Below are positions 1 to 9,590 of a stretch of 56,936 nt of DNA, piece by piece. The stretch comes from Acidobacteriota bacterium. GTDB taxonomy: Bacteria; Acidobacteriota; Vicinamibacteria; Vicinamibacterales; 2-12-FULL-66-21. The stretch covers positions 1-56,936 of the forward strand of contig QHWT01000054.1 of the NCBI GenBank assembly GCA_003222675.1, written 5' to 3'. Each line of letters begins with the position of its first letter. The stretch's first letter is position 1. The notes below the pieces were generated by a model. It saw nothing but the letters and a program-made list of their open reading frames with translations, was not told the DNA's origin and ran no database searches. Made by a program: the position numbers and the translations under genes.

Positions 1-2
1 CG

Positions 3-257
3 TTTGGTACTGCGCGGAACTCGTGGCGGATGCCCACATCGGCGACGCTCGATGTCCGGATCCTCAAGTACTTCAACATCAAGCCCCGTGGCAAGCTCGA
101 TGTCGTCGTCGAGGCCTTCAACGTGCTCAACCGAACGAACGTGACCGGAGTGAACATGGTCTACGGTCCCTTTCTGACGCCCCTTGGTTCGTTTGGACGA
201 CCAATCGCGGCGAGCCAGGCGCGCCAACTGCAATTTTCCATCGACCTCGAGTTCTAA
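3..257 (+). CDS. TonB-dependent receptor, C-terminal end (partial)
   Basis: Only the last 84 codons lie in the window; the gene starts upstream. The visible part contains VVEAFNVLNRTNVTGVN, the usual penultimate-strand motif of Oar-like outer-membrane beta barrels, and ends ARQLQFSIDLEF, an alternating hydrophobic strand with the terminal Phe typical of outer-membrane proteins. The family imports large substrates through a 22-strand barrel; the substrate cannot be inferred from this piece. The PAP2 gene follows after 16 bp, so the two may be co-transcribed. The family call is firm; the function beyond that is open. Confidence 0.8.
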   Translation, partial: FGTARNSWRMPTSATLDVRILKYFNIKPRGKLDVVVEAFNVLNRTNVTGVNMVYGPFLTPLGSFGRPIAASQARQLQFSIDLEF

Positions 258-273
258 CCAGAGGAGGAATCGC

Positions 274-1137
274 ATGCGAGGTGTCGTCGATCCACGTGTC
301 ATTGGCGTCGCGTTGTTGCTCTGTGCGGCTGCAGCGCCGCTGAGAGCCCAAACGGCTTCGGAGATTCCAGCAGCTGTCAATGCGGTTGCGCCGCTGAATC
401 AGCACTCGGGCAGTGAGGCCGACACCGCCGAGCCGTTCGATCTGACGCAAGTGATACAGCAACCGACCGGTCCGCCGCCGACGCCCCGTCACACCGGTAT
501 CAAAGCGATGGTGAAAGGTCTCGTCACCGACGTCGAGCATCTTCCCTCACGCGAGAACCTCTTGTGGGCAGGCGTTGGTGGCGGAGTGGCGCTCGCTGTG
601 CATCCGCTGGATGATGACGTGAACCACAAGCTGGTCGGCAACAATACTGCCCGGAATATTTTCAAGGCCGGAGAAATTCTCGGAGAGCTCGGCACGCTGT
701 TGGGCAGCGCTTCGGGTATATATGCGTTCGGCCGCTTGAAAGACAAACCAAGGGTGTCCCATGTGGGCATGGACCTGATCCAATCGCTCGCCATCTCCGA
801 GGGCCTGACGCAGACGTTGAAATACACCACGAGGCGGGAGCGGCCAGACCACAGCAGCCGCAATTCGTTCCCGTCCGGCCATGCCGCGGATACGTTTGCA
901 TTCGCCACCGCGCTCGAGCGCCATCTCGGATGGCGGTACTCGGTGCCTGCGTACGTGCTTTCGTCGTACGTGGCACTTTCGCGGCTGCCCGCGAATCGTC
1001 ATTGGCTCAGCGATGCCGTGTTCGGCGCATCTGTTGGAATCATCGCAGGGCGGACCGTGACGAGTCGTGAAGCGCACCCGTTTCCTGTCGCCGTCACGTA
1101 CATTCCGGGTGGAGCGATGGTGATGTACGTTCGGTGA
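274..1137 (+). CDS. PAP2-family phosphatase, exported or membrane-associated
   Basis: A 287-residue protein. The ATG at 274 is preceded by GAGGAGG and is followed by a hydrophobic segment ending LRAQ, which looks like a signal peptide; an upstream in-frame extension overlaps the previous gene and is discarded. All three acid-phosphatase signatures of the PAP2 superfamily are present: KX6RP at K183-P191, PSGH at 200-203, and SRX5HX3D with S236, R237, H243 and D247. The His residues form the phospho-enzyme and act as the acid. Family members dephosphorylate lipid phosphates such as phosphatidate or undecaprenyl pyrophosphate. The intact catalytic set argues for an active enzyme, but the substrate is unknown. 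About 75 residues between the signal and the catalytic domain are low in recognisable features. Confidence 0.88.
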   Translation: MRGVVDPRVIGVALLLCAAAAPLRAQTASEIPAAVNAVAPLNQHSGSEADTAEPFDLTQVIQQPTGPPPTPRHTGIKAMVKGLVTDVEHLPSRENLLWAGVGGGVALAVHPLDDDVNHKLVGNNTARNIFKAGEILGELGTLLGSASGIYAFGRLKDKPRVSHVGMDLIQSLAISEGLTQTLKYTTRRERPDHSSRNSFPSGHAADTFAFATALERHLGWRYSVPAYVLSSYVALSRLPANRHWLSDAVFGASVGIIAGRTVTSREAHPFPVAVTYIPGGAMVMYVR

Positions 1138-1155
1138 CGTAGTTTGCTGTCAGCC

Positions 1156-1815
1156 GTGAGGCCACATCGACTCGCAGTATCAGTTGCACTTGCCGGCGTG
1201 GTGGCGGGTTGTGCCGTCAACCGTCCGCACGTGAAGAGTCTTCGCGATCCGGAGGCCCGCGCAATTCAATTTGATGTCCCGATCCGCACGACGGTCAAGG
1301 CGCTCAACGCGATCCCGGCTCATTGCGGTCCTACATCGGATCACCGTGTGCGTCGCGAGGAATTCCAGGTCTATGAGGTGATCGGCCGAATCATTCGCGT
1401 GAAGCGCGAGCGGGATCACGATATTCATCTCGTTCTCCAGGATCCAGAAGACCCTCACGAGCATTTAGTCGCGGAATCGGATGACCCCAACTTCCGCGGT
1501 AACAGCGCATCGCCGTACCGAATGAAACTCGGCGCAGCCAGAAGCATGTTCGAGGAACTGGAGCGACAGTCTGGTGCCCACCAATTGAAAGACATCCGGG
1601 GAATGACCGTGCGCCTGACCGGCGTGGGGTTCTTCGACATGAACCACCTTCAGGTCGGCCGATCTCGAAGCTGCATCGAGTTGCACCCCATCCTGACGAT
1701 CGAGCGGGTCAGCGAGTACGCAGCCGCACCCACCGTCAGCACTCGGGTTGATCCATCGCCAGGGGTTGTTCCACGAAGTCGACGCTTCACCGTGTCGCGG
1801 CGCGTGGGTTCTTGA
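1156..1815 (+). CDS. Lipoprotein of unknown function
   Basis: A 219-residue protein from GTG 1156; a TTG at 1144 would add four residues. The N-terminus has a short basic stretch, a hydrophobic run and the lipobox VAGC, so it is probably lipid-anchored. The body contains DHDIHLVLQD and a C-terminal VTGVGFFD-like segment (GVGFFDMNHLQ) followed by IELHPILTIE. I remember this combination from a widespread family of small uncharacterised bacterial proteins, some annotated as nucleases or OB-fold proteins; that link is from memory and not proven here. It lies 18 bp after the phosphatase stop in the same direction and may be translated from the same message. The last ~40 residues are low-complexity and basic. 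Confidence 0.65.
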   Translation: MRPHRLAVSVALAGVVAGCAVNRPHVKSLRDPEARAIQFDVPIRTTVKALNAIPAHCGPTSDHRVRREEFQVYEVIGRIIRVKRERDHDIHLVLQDPEDPHEHLVAESDDPNFRGNSASPYRMKLGAARSMFEELERQSGAHQLKDIRGMTVRLTGVGFFDMNHLQVGRSRSCIELHPILTIERVSEYAAAPTVSTRVDPSPGVVPRSRRFTVSRRVGS

Positions 1816-2454
1816 TGGGTCTATTCGTCTTCCGCAAAGCCCGACTCATTCGTTGGAGAGAAGAAAGCCCGGTTCAGTCCTGGTTCGATGAGGGCGTTTG
1901 CCCGGACCGCATTAGATAAGAGGTCCCGGAAATGTCTGGGGGCCGGCCGATTACAGATACGTTATCGTGTACAAAAAACACACGAGGAAGGCAAGCGTCG
2001 GCCTGGGAAGCCGCACCTTTCTTTCCAGAAATTTCCTTCGGATGCCGTGAAGCTGATGGACTCCTTCTTGCTCGAGCATGATGCCCTCTGAAGAAGTGCT
2101 TTCCGGGCATCGTCGCCACGCCGTCGCCGTCTTGGGCTTGAGGCGATTGACCGGGCAGCGTTTGAGGGACGCCGGGGCCGCATGTTCCTCGGCCCTGCTG
2201 GTCATCGGCGGGCCACCGACAATCTTTAGACGCGAGCAGATCACTCACGCGGCCTCGTAGATTCCCGAAACTTCAAAGGGCCCCACTCAGAAATGAGGAA
2301 GCGTGCAGACGCGCTGTCGCTGCGCTGCGACGGCGATACCTGGCGGTGTAGCTTGTTTCGCGTATCGGTTCGTGAATGTCAGCGCTCATCACTGCACGCG
2401 AGCGGCTGGTGAATGAGCATTACGTTCAGCGTCTGATTGATTGTGAGGAACTGT
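1816..2454. other. 639-bp non-coding stretch before the chemosensory operon
   Basis: Open frames of up to 124 codons occur on both strands, but none has a ribosome-binding site, a recognisable motif or a biased composition. Base composition is less GC-rich around 1960-1990, next to a run of A residues. The promoter of the downstream operon must lie here or just after, but I cannot point to convincing -35 and -10 boxes. Confidence 0.5.
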
Positions 2455-2913
2455 GTGAGGGTCGAAACGGGTGATCTGTGTCTGCTTGTCCGGGCGGGAG
2501 GGCAGTTATGCGCGATGCCGCTCGAGCACGTCGACGAGACGATGCGTCCGCAGCCGGTGCACGCGGTTGCAGGTGCGCCGCATTTCGTCTGCGGCATTGC
2601 CGTGATTCGTGGAAAACCGGTTCCAGTCGTTGATGTCGCCTCGGCACTCGGCCAGCGCGACTCACAGTCGACCCGGTTCGTGACGATCAAGACCGCTGAC
2701 CGCCGAGTGGCGCTCGCCGTGGACGACGTTCTTGGGGTGCGCACAATCGATGCGAAGTCGATTTCGGAATTACCGCCGCTGCTCTCACACGCCAGTGCTG
2801 AAGTCGTGTCGGCTATCGCAACGCTCGATAGCGAGCTGTTGATGGTCATTCGAAGCGCCAGACTTGTATCTGAGATGGCCTGGCCGGCGATCGAGGCCGG
2901 TGTAACGGCGTGA
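2455..2913 (+). CDS. CheW-like coupling protein (first of two)
   Basis: A 152-residue single CheW domain. I start it at GTG 2455 because GAGGA lies 5 bp upstream; TTG 2437 and GTG 2443 are alternatives. The sequence shows the CheW pattern of two small beta barrels, with AMPLEHVDETMRP near the N-terminus, GIAVIRGKPVPVVDV in the middle and ALAVDDVLGVRTI after it. CheW proteins link chemoreceptors to the CheA kinase in a cytoplasmic array. This gene opens an operon, and its stop overlaps the cheR start by four bases (GTGA). With the second CheW downstream, the order matches wspB-wspC-wspD of the Wsp system. Functional assignment is by family and context. Confidence 0.88.
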   Translation: MRVETGDLCLLVRAGGQLCAMPLEHVDETMRPQPVHAVAGAPHFVCGIAVIRGKPVPVVDVASALGQRDSQSTRFVTIKTADRRVALAVDDVLGVRTIDAKSISELPPLLSHASAEVVSAIATLDSELLMVIRSARLVSEMAWPAIEAGVTA

Positions 2914-4436
2914 CTGCCGCGATTGGTGCCCGCGAAATCGAACGCTTCCGCGCGGCGCTCGCGGCCCGTCTTGGCCTGCATTTCGATGAAGGGAAGTTCG
3001 GCTTTCTCGCCGAGGTGCTCGGGCGCCGCGTCGAGGCGGCGGGACAAGGTAGCGAGGCTTACCTGTCCCGTCTGGAAACGCGACGGATGCCGGATGAGGT
3101 CGCCGCGCTCGCCCGAGAAGTCACGATTCCCGAAACGTACTTCTTTCGAAACCTCGATCAATACCGCGCGTTCGCCGAGATTGTCCTTCCGGACCGTCTG
3201 GCCGCGCCGACAGTCGGGAGGCGCCTGCGGATACTGTCGCTGGGGTGTGCCTCAGGAGAAGAGGCATATTCACTCGCCATTCTCGTTCGCGACATGATCG
3301 CCAACCCCGCATGCGATGTCTCAATTGTCGGCGTCGACGTGAACTCGGCGATGATCGAAAAGGCCAACCGCGGACGGTTCTCCGCGTGGGCGCTGCGAGA
3401 GACGCCGGAGGAAGACAGGCGGCGATGGTTTCGAGCTGACGGCCCGGACTTCATCCTTGACGACGCGGTCCGCACGTCGGTCCGATTCGAGCAGCGCAAC
3501 CTTATTGATGATGATCCTCAGTTGTGGCAGTCCAGCACCTATGACGTCGTTTTCTTTCGGAACGTCGTCATGTACTTCACACCCGATCAGGGGCGGCGCG
3601 TCGTCGACCGAATCGCCCGCGCGCTCTGCCCCGGAGGGTACCTCTTCCTCGGACACGCGGAAACCCTGCGCGGTTTTTCCAACGACTTCCACCTCCGTCA
3701 TACACACGGCACGTTCTATTACCAGCGGAAAGAGCGTGCCGAAAGCCTCTCCTCGGCGTCGTTCCCATCTGACGTGCGGCATCCGCCAATCGCGTCGATT
3801 GCGGCGGTACCAGCAGATGCCGACTCGTGGGTCGACGCGATCCGCCGCGCCTCGGAGCGTGTCGCTGCGCTCACGGACTCTCACCGGCCGGACCCCTCCG
3901 GCCTCGGCTCGAACGTGGTTACCGCCACACCTGCGTGGGAGCTGGGTCTCGTCCTCGAACTGCTGCGGAAAGAGCGCTTCGCCGAAGCCCTCGCGATTGT
4001 GAATGCCTTCCCGCCCGCGTCCGGCCGTGACCCAGACGTCCTGTTATTGCGTGCCGTGCTCCTGACCCATGGTGGTCAGCTCGCGAGGGCCGAAGACGCG
4101 TGCGCGCGTCTCCTTGACGTCGATGATCTGAGCGCGGGGGCACATTATCTGCTGGCGCTGTGCCGGGAAGGTGCAGGCGATCGGGCCGCCGCGTCCCATC
4201 ATGACCAGGTGGCGGCCTATCTGGATCCGGGTTTTGCGATGCCTCGCCTCCATCTCGGCCTCCTTGCCCGTGGCGTCGGAGAGCACTCGGTTGCGCGTGA
4301 GCAGCTGGGACAGGCGCTCGTGCTTCTACAGCGCGAGGACGCCTCCCGTGTCCTTCTGTTCGGCGGCGGCTTCGGCCGTGAGGCGCTCATCGCGCTTTGC
4401 CGCACGGAACTGCTGCGATGCGGAGGCACGGCGTGA
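2910..4436 (+). CDS. CheR-type receptor methyltransferase with C-terminal TPR region
   Basis: A 508-residue protein starting with GTG inside the GTGA overlap with cheW. Residues ~1-75 form the CheR N-terminal helical domain. Residues ~75-275 are the SAM-dependent methyltransferase, with the SAM-binding motif LGCASGEEAYSLA, the acidic GVDVNSAMIEKA strand and FFRNVVMYF, the family's catalytic-region motif. It ends with GGYLFLGHAET. The remaining ~230 residues are alanine- and leucine-rich helical repeats (for example ELVLELLRKERFAEALAIV), consistent with tetratricopeptide repeats. A CheR with C-terminal TPRs is typical of WspC- and FrzF-like methyltransferases in non-flagellar chemosensory systems. 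The likely substrates are glutamates of the MCP encoded at 4982. Confidence 0.92.
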   Translation: MTAAIGAREIERFRAALAARLGLHFDEGKFGFLAEVLGRRVEAAGQGSEAYLSRLETRRMPDEVAALAREVTIPETYFFRNLDQYRAFAEIVLPDRLAAPTVGRRLRILSLGCASGEEAYSLAILVRDMIANPACDVSIVGVDVNSAMIEKANRGRFSAWALRETPEEDRRRWFRADGPDFILDDAVRTSVRFEQRNLIDDDPQLWQSSTYDVVFFRNVVMYFTPDQGRRVVDRIARALCPGGYLFLGHAETLRGFSNDFHLRHTHGTFYYQRKERAESLSSASFPSDVRHPPIASIAAVPADADSWVDAIRRASERVAALTDSHRPDPSGLGSNVVTATPAWELGLVLELLRKERFAEALAIVNAFPPASGRDPDVLLLRAVLLTHGGQLARAEDACARLLDVDDLSAGAHYLLALCREGAGDRAAASHHDQVAAYLDPGFAMPRLHLGLLARGVGEHSVAREQLGQALVLLQREDASRVLLFGGGFGREALIALCRTELLRCGGTA

Positions 4437-4978
4437 GCGGCGCAGACATGCTTGCGACCGATCGTGGCGCGGAGTTGCGCCGCGCGTTCGACCGTTCCTT
4501 TGCCGAGGCGCCACGGTCCGATGTGACGTCTCTAGAAGATCTGCTCGAGATCACAGTCGGTGTCACGCCGTACGCGCTCAGGATCACCGAGGTGGCGGGA
4601 CTCTTCGTCGACAGGAAGATCACGCCGCTTCCAACCACCGTCCCCGAACTGCTCGGCATCACCGGCTTCCGGGGTTCCATTCTGCCGGTGTACGACCTGG
4701 CCGGCATGCTGGCGTATCCGGTCGCGACGGCGACGAAGCCGCGCTGGCTGGCGATCGCGGCCGCGCTACCGGTGGGCCTGGCATTCGAAGGGTTTGACCG
4801 TCATCAGCGAATCCCTCGTGACGCAATCGTGCCGCAGGTTCGTCGCGACAGTCAGGTGCGGCACGTTTGCGAGGTGTTTCGAAGTGGGGAGAGGATGCGG
4901 CCGATCATCTCGGTAGCATCCATTCTGGAAGCAATTACGAGCCGGGTGCGTCCCGGCGCATCGGTGAGGAAACGATAA
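4433..4978 (+). CDS. CheW-like coupling protein (second)
   Basis: A 181-residue CheW protein. The GTG at 4433 overlaps the cheR stop as GTGA and has GGAGG 7 bp upstream, which favours it over the in-frame ATG at 4418. CheW features include the ITVGVTPYALRITEVAG entry strand and GITGFRGSILPVYDLAGML. It differs strongly from the first CheW, so the two are probably not interchangeable; in Wsp-type systems the two coupling proteins (WspB and WspD) have separate roles. The MCP gene follows after 3 bp. It is presumably co-transcribed and translationally coupled with cheR. Confidence 0.87.
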   Translation: MSGADMLATDRGAELRRAFDRSFAEAPRSDVTSLEDLLEITVGVTPYALRITEVAGLFVDRKITPLPTTVPELLGITGFRGSILPVYDLAGMLAYPVATATKPRWLAIAAALPVGLAFEGFDRHQRIPRDAIVPQVRRDSQVRHVCEVFRSGERMRPIISVASILEAITSRVRPGASVRKR

Positions 4979-4981
4979 CAA

Positions 4982-6454
4982 ATGGCTCGACATTGGACGT
5001 TCGGACAAAAAGTGGGTGCCAGCTTCGCGCTGCTCGTCGCGCTGGCCATCGTGATGGGTCTCGTGGCTTTCCTGGCGCTTCGGACCGTCGTCTCGAGCAA
5101 GGACCGCGTCATCGATATCGACGCGCAGCTGCTCATCGGTGCACAGCATCTTCACGCGTTGCGTGAGAGCAAGGGAAGCAGCGCGCGGGAGTTCCTGCTG
5201 ACCCGTGACGAACAGGCTCTCGGCACGATGCAGCAGGCGCGCGCCGATGTCGTGATGGTGCTGGCGCAGCTGAAGCGGAACGTGAGCGACGAGGACGGCC
5301 AGCGGCTGGTTGAAGCCATCATCGAGGCGGAAACTGCGAACCAGCGCGCGATTGATGATGTGGTCGCGCTCCGCCGCACGAACGTATCGCTCGACGAGGT
5401 CGTGCGTGCCTTCGAGAACCGGATCGATCCCACTCGAGACCGGCTCGACGCCGCGATTCGGACGTTTGTCTCGCGTGAGGAGCAGCGGCTGCAGGGCGCG
5501 AAGCAGGCATCCACGGAAACCGCTTCCCTTGCCACGATGGTGGTGGCAGTACTTGTCGCCATCGTGTTGCTCTGCGCGATTGCGACAGGCGTCGTCCTCA
5601 CGAAGACACTGGGTCGGCAAATCGGCACCGCGGTCGGTCAGGTCCAAAGTTCGTCCGCGGAACTGCAGGCGGCGGCGACCCAGCAGGCGACTGGGGCGAA
5701 AGAGCAAGCCACCGCCATGAGCGAGATCGCCACCACCATCAGCGAGCTTCTTGCCACCTCCCGCCAGATTACAGAAAGTGCCCGGCGCGTCGCTCAGATC
5801 GCGGAGGAGACCGCCGCCGCCGCGCGGTCAGGAGACGACACGGTTGATCACGCGCACGAGTCGATTGCGGCTATTCGCCGGCAGGTCGATCTGGTGGTCA
5901 GTCACATGCTCGAGCTCGGGAAGAAATCGCAGCAAATTGGGACGGTACTCGAGATCGTGTCCGAGCTCGCCGAGCAAACGAACATCCTGGCCATCAATGC
6001 CACGATCGAAGCGGCCGGTGCCGGAGAAACGGGAAAACGGTTTGGCGTCGTGGCCGATGAGATCCGCAAGCTGGCCGATCGTGTCGCGGGCTCGACGAAG
6101 GAGATCAGAGGCCTCATCGAGGATATCAGGAGCGCGGTGAACACGACCGTTATGGCCACCGAGACAGGCTCGAAGGCCGTGGATACGGGTTCGAAACAGT
6201 TCGCGTACGTGACTGCTTCGTTCAAACGGATCGTAGGACTCGTGACGACCACGACAGAAGCCGCAAGAGAGATCGAACTGTCCATCAAGCAGCAGATGAG
6301 CGCCATCGAGCAGGTCAATGTCGCGATCGCCAACATTGCTCAGGCATCGAAGGAGACAGAAGCCAGCACCGGGCAGACGCAGCAAACAGCGTCGCAGCTT
6401 GCGTTTCTCTCGAAAGACCTGCTGAGGGTCATCCGGCCAGAGGCAGCCGCTTAG
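4982..6454 (+). CDS. Methyl-accepting chemotaxis protein
   Basis: A 490-residue receptor. TM1 spans ~11-34, followed by a ~145-residue alpha-helical periplasmic region resembling the four-helix-bundle or CHASE3 type, and TM2 at ~180-205. There is no clear long HAMP domain. The cytoplasmic part is a coiled coil with the conserved hairpin tip [20 protein letters not shown] and then [17 protein letters not shown], which contacts CheA and CheW. No CheR-binding pentapeptide is present at the C-terminus (it ends RPEAAA). As the only receptor in the operon it should define the input. In the Wsp system the matching WspA responds to surface contact, but the ligand or stimulus here is unknown. Confidence 0.93.
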   Translation: MARHWTFGQKVGASFALLVALAIVMGLVAFLALRTVVSSKDRVIDIDAQLLIGAQHLHALRESKGSSAREFLLTRDEQALGTMQQARADVVMVLAQLKRNVSDEDGQRLVEAIIEAETANQRAIDDVVALRRTNVSLDEVVRAFENRIDPTRDRLDAAIRTFVSREEQRLQGAKQASTETASLATMVVAVLVAIVLLCAIATGVVLTKTLGRQIGTAVGQVQSSSAELQAAATQQATGAKEQATAMSEIATTISELLATSRQITESARRVAQIAEETAAAARSGDDTVDHAHESIAAIRRQVDLVVSHMLELGKKSQQIGTVLEIVSELAEQTNILAINATIEAAGAGETGKRFGVVADEIRKLADRVAGSTKEIRGLIEDIRSAVNTTVMATETGSKAVDTGSKQFAYVTASFKRIVGLVTTTTEAAREIELSIKQQMSAIEQVNVAIANIAQASKETEASTGQTQQTASQLAFLSKDLLRVIRPEAAA

Positions 6455-6456
6455 AC

Positions 6457-8517
6457 ATGGCAGGGGATCCCTATCAGTACTTTCGGATCGAGGCGCGAGA
6501 AATCCTCGAACAGCTGGGACAGGGTGCACTCGATCTCGAGAAGGGGATTCCATCCTCTGACGTGATCGCCCGACTGCTGCGGCTGGCGCACACCCTGAAG
6601 GGCGCCGCCAGAGTCGTCAAACAGCCGGAGATCGCCGAGCATGCGCATAAGCTCGAGGATGTCTTCACGACTCTGCGAAATTCAACGGCGTCCGCGCCGC
6701 GCGAGCAGATCGATCTCGTGCTGATGCTGCTCGATCAGATTGGAGTTCGACTCGGCGCACTGGCGGCGGGCGGCCCGGCTGACGCCGTGCTGCCTGGCCG
6801 CTTCGAGACAGAAGAGGCGGTCCATGTCTACCGCCCCGATTCGCAGGACATGGAAGGACTGGTCGACGGAGTCGCCGAAGCGCAGTCCCAGCTTGCCGCA
6901 TTGCGGCTCAGACTCGACCGCGGAGATCGAATCCGCCACTTGATCGATCTGATTGACGATCAAGTTGGCCGCTTCCGTGTAGCGGACGCGGTACGGGCAG
7001 GCAACCGCCCGGGCGTTGAGAAAACACTCTCGATGATCGAGGAACTGCGCGGGGGGTTTGGCGCGCTCGAGCGGGACGTCGCTCACGGCGTCGAGCAGAT
7101 TGAGCGCGAGCTGCGCCAGGTCAGCGAAGCGGCCGCGCGCCTGCGGCTGGTGCCTACCAGCGCCGTCTTCCGGTTCCTGGAGCGGGCCGCGCGCGATGTG
7201 GGCCGGACCCTCGGGAAACGGGTCACATTTGAGGGCCGCGGCGGTGATGTTCGCGTGGACTCCGGCATTCTGACCATCGTCCAGGGCGCGCTTCTGCAGG
7301 TTGTGCGCAATGCCGTCGCTCACGGCATTGAATCGAGCGACAACGAACGACGGGCAGCGGGCAAGCCTCCGGACGGCCATGTGACGGTTACCGTCTCACG
7401 CCGCGGCGCCTCTGTGTCGTTCGTCTGCTCGGATGACGGCCGCGGGATCGATCTCGACGCTGTCCGCCGAACTCTTCAGCGGAAGGGGCTGTCACCCGCC
7501 GAGCGCCAGGCACTGGACGCTGACGCGCTCCTTCGCCTGCTGCTCAAAGGCGGCATCAGCACGTCACGCACCGTCACCGATGTAGCGGGCCGAGGGATTG
7601 GGTTGGATGTGGTGCGCGAAGCCGCCGAGCGGCTGGGCGGCGATGTCACGATGCGGACGGAGCCCGGCACGGGCACGACCATCGAGCTCCTGGTGCCGTT
7701 CTCGATCGCCTCTTTGCCGGCCCTCGTCGTCGAGGTGGCAGGCATCGCGGCAGCTGTTCCACTGGATAGCGTGCGGCGCACTCTTCGTGTCACGTCTGGC
7801 CAGATCACGGAAACCGCGGACGCCACCTCGATTCTTCACGACGGCCGAAGCATCCCCTTCTCGTCGCTCCTTCGCGTTGTCCGTCCCGCGGAACCTCGCC
7901 CGCGCGCGGCTGGGGCGTCGCCGACATTCATCGTCGAGGCGGGCGGCGGCGCAGCAGCTTTCGCGGTCGACCGAATTCTCGGAACCGCCACAGTCGTAAC
8001 GCGGCCGCTGCCGGAACTCGCACCGGCGGCGCCGGCCGTTGTCGGCGCATCGCTCGACCCCGGCGGCCAGCCGCGTCTCGTGCTCGATCCCGTCAGTCTC
8101 GTGGCAGAGGCGTACCAGTCATGTGTGCCACAACTCCACGCGATCGCATCGCGGCCCTCGATCCTGGTCGTCGATGATTCACTGACGACGCGAATGCTGG
8201 AGCAGAGCATTCTGGAATCCGCGGGATACGTCGTGAGTCTCGCGAGCTCCGGGGAGGAAGGCCTGGAGAGGGCGCGCGCGGCCAGGTACGCGCTCTTTCT
8301 CGTCGACGTCGAGATGCCTGGCATGGATGGATTCGCGTTCATCGAACAGATTCGTGCGGATTCGTCGCTGCGCGATATTCCTTCGATCCTGGTGACGTCC
8401 CGGGCTGCTGCGGAAGATCGGCAGCGGGGACGGGAAGTGGGCGCCCAAGCCTACATTGTGAAGAGCGAGTTCGATCAAGGGGCGCTCCTCGAGTGCATCC
8501 GGAGGCTCGTGCAATGA
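6457..8517 (+). CDS. CheA-type hybrid histidine kinase (Hpt-HATPase-CheW-REC)
   Basis: A 686-residue hybrid kinase. The N-terminal Hpt domain has H45 in AHTLKGAARVV, the phosphorylation site. The ATPase shows the N box VVRNAVAHGIE, G1 DDGRGIDLD and G2 GRGIGLDVVREAAERL. A CheW-like regulatory domain follows at ~420-545, and a C-terminal receiver at ~565-686 begins ILVVDDSLTTRMLEQS and keeps the phospho-acceptor Asp in FLVDVEMPGMDG. This Hpt...REC fusion is the WspE/FrzE type and removes the need for a separate CheY; none is present in the operon. It starts 2 bp after the MCP stop. The REC domain may act as output or as a phosphate sink. Confidence 0.94.
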   Translation: MAGDPYQYFRIEAREILEQLGQGALDLEKGIPSSDVIARLLRLAHTLKGAARVVKQPEIAEHAHKLEDVFTTLRNSTASAPREQIDLVLMLLDQIGVRLGALAAGGPADAVLPGRFETEEAVHVYRPDSQDMEGLVDGVAEAQSQLAALRLRLDRGDRIRHLIDLIDDQVGRFRVADAVRAGNRPGVEKTLSMIEELRGGFGALERDVAHGVEQIERELRQVSEAAARLRLVPTSAVFRFLERAARDVGRTLGKRVTFEGRGGDVRVDSGILTIVQGALLQVVRNAVAHGIESSDNERRAAGKPPDGHVTVTVSRRGASVSFVCSDDGRGIDLDAVRRTLQRKGLSPAERQALDADALLRLLLKGGISTSRTVTDVAGRGIGLDVVREAAERLGGDVTMRTEPGTGTTIELLVPFSIASLPALVVEVAGIAAAVPLDSVRRTLRVTSGQITETADATSILHDGRSIPFSSLLRVVRPAEPRPRAAGASPTFIVEAGGGAAAFAVDRILGTATVVTRPLPELAPAAPAVVGASLDPGGQPRLVLDPVSLVAEAYQSCVPQLHAIASRPSILVVDDSLTTRMLEQSILESAGYVVSLASSGEEGLERARAARYALFLVDVEMPGMDGFAFIEQIRADSSLRDIPSILVTSRAAAEDRQRGREVGAQAYIVKSEFDQGALLECIRRLVQ

Positions 8518-9590
8518 CGCGCGTGCGCGTGCTCGTCGTCGAGGATTCGGTTACGGTCCGACGCCATCTCTGCGCCGTGCTGGGGAGCGATCCGGACATC
8601 GAGGTCGTCGCTGAGGCTGGTGATGGGAAACAGGCGATCCATCTCTGTCAGACCGTCCGGCCCGACGTGGTGACGATGGACATGATGCTGCCAGTGATGA
8701 GCGGCCTCGGCGCCACCGAATACATCATGGCCCACTGCCCGACACCGATTCTGATTGTGTCGGCCTCGATGAACCGTGGTGAGGTGTTTAAGACATACGA
8801 GGCGCTCGCCGCCGGTGCGATCGAGGTGCTCGAAAAGGCGAACGGGGAAGAACCGGCGGGCGAATGGGAGCGGAGGTTGGCCGCGACCGTCAAGCTCGTG
8901 TCGCGGGTCCGGACCGTGACACACGTGCGCGCGCGCCTGGGGGCTCTCGGCCAGTCGCACCGCGCTTCGAAGCCCTGGCCGGTCATGCATTCGCCTGGAC
9001 GAAGGCAGGGCCAGGTCGTCGCGATTGGCGCATCCACAGGAGGACCCGGCGCGATCCTCGAGATTCTGCGCGCCCTGCCGCGAGACTTTGCGTTGCCGCT
9101 GCTGCTGGTCCTGCATATCAACGAGCCGTTTGCCGCGGCATTCGCGGAGTGGCTCGATGGCCAGACCGCTTTCCGCGTCTTCTATGCGGTGGACGGACAG
9201 CTCGTCAGCGCGACGTGCGGGCGCGTGACGATGGCACCTCCAGACTCGCATCTCGTAGTGCGGAGCGGCCGTCTGCGGCTGACGCGCGAACCGGAGCGGC
9301 ATTCGTGTCGTCCATCAGTCGATGTGCTGTTCGAATCACTTGCCACCGAGTACGGTTCCTCGGCGACCGCGTGCCTGCTGACGGGAATGGGCCGCGACGG
9401 CGCCGCCGGGCTGCTCGATATCCGGCGGGCCGGAGGGCTGACGATCGCTCAGGACGAAACGACATCGGTCGTCTACGGCATGCCGCGGGAAGCGGTGCTC
9501 TTGGGCGCCGTCGAGCGTGTGCTGCCCCTCGGGGAGATCGCATCCTCGTTGGCGGCGGTGGCCGATTCCGCACGGAGTGACGAAGGATGA
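8514..9590 (+). CDS. CheB-type receptor methylesterase/deamidase
   Basis: A 358-residue protein. The ATG at 8514 overlaps the cheA stop as ATGA and has GGAGG 8 bp upstream. The receiver domain (1-~125) carries D56 in TMDMMLP. The esterase domain has the complete catalytic triad: S174 in GASTGGP, H201 in LLVLHINEP and D295 in TGMGRDGA. It removes methyl groups added by CheR and so resets the receptor; in Wsp-type systems the CheB homologue (WspF) is the main negative regulator. Its own stop overlaps the next kinase gene by four bases. This is a standard family member and a confident assignment. Confidence 0.95.
   Translation: MTRVRVLVVEDSVTVRRHLCAVLGSDPDIEVVAEAGDGKQAIHLCQTVRPDVVTMDMMLPVMSGLGATEYIMAHCPTPILIVSASMNRGEVFKTYEALAAGAIEVLEKANGEEPAGEWERRLAATVKLVSRVRTVTHVRARLGALGQSHRASKPWPVMHSPGRRQGQVVAIGASTGGPGAILEILRALPRDFALPLLLVLHINEPFAAAFAEWLDGQTAFRVFYAVDGQLVSATCGRVTMAPPDSHLVVRSGRLRLTREPERHSCRPSVDVLFESLATEYGSSATACLLTGMGRDGAAGLLDIRRAGGLTIAQDETTSVVYGMPREAVLLGAVERVLPLGEIASSLAAVADSARSDEG

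Noticed and set aside
1874-2248. 124-codon minus-strand open frame before the chemosensory operon
   Set aside because: No ribosome-binding site, no motif, low-complexity composition, and competing open frames of equal quality on both strands; treated as non-coding.
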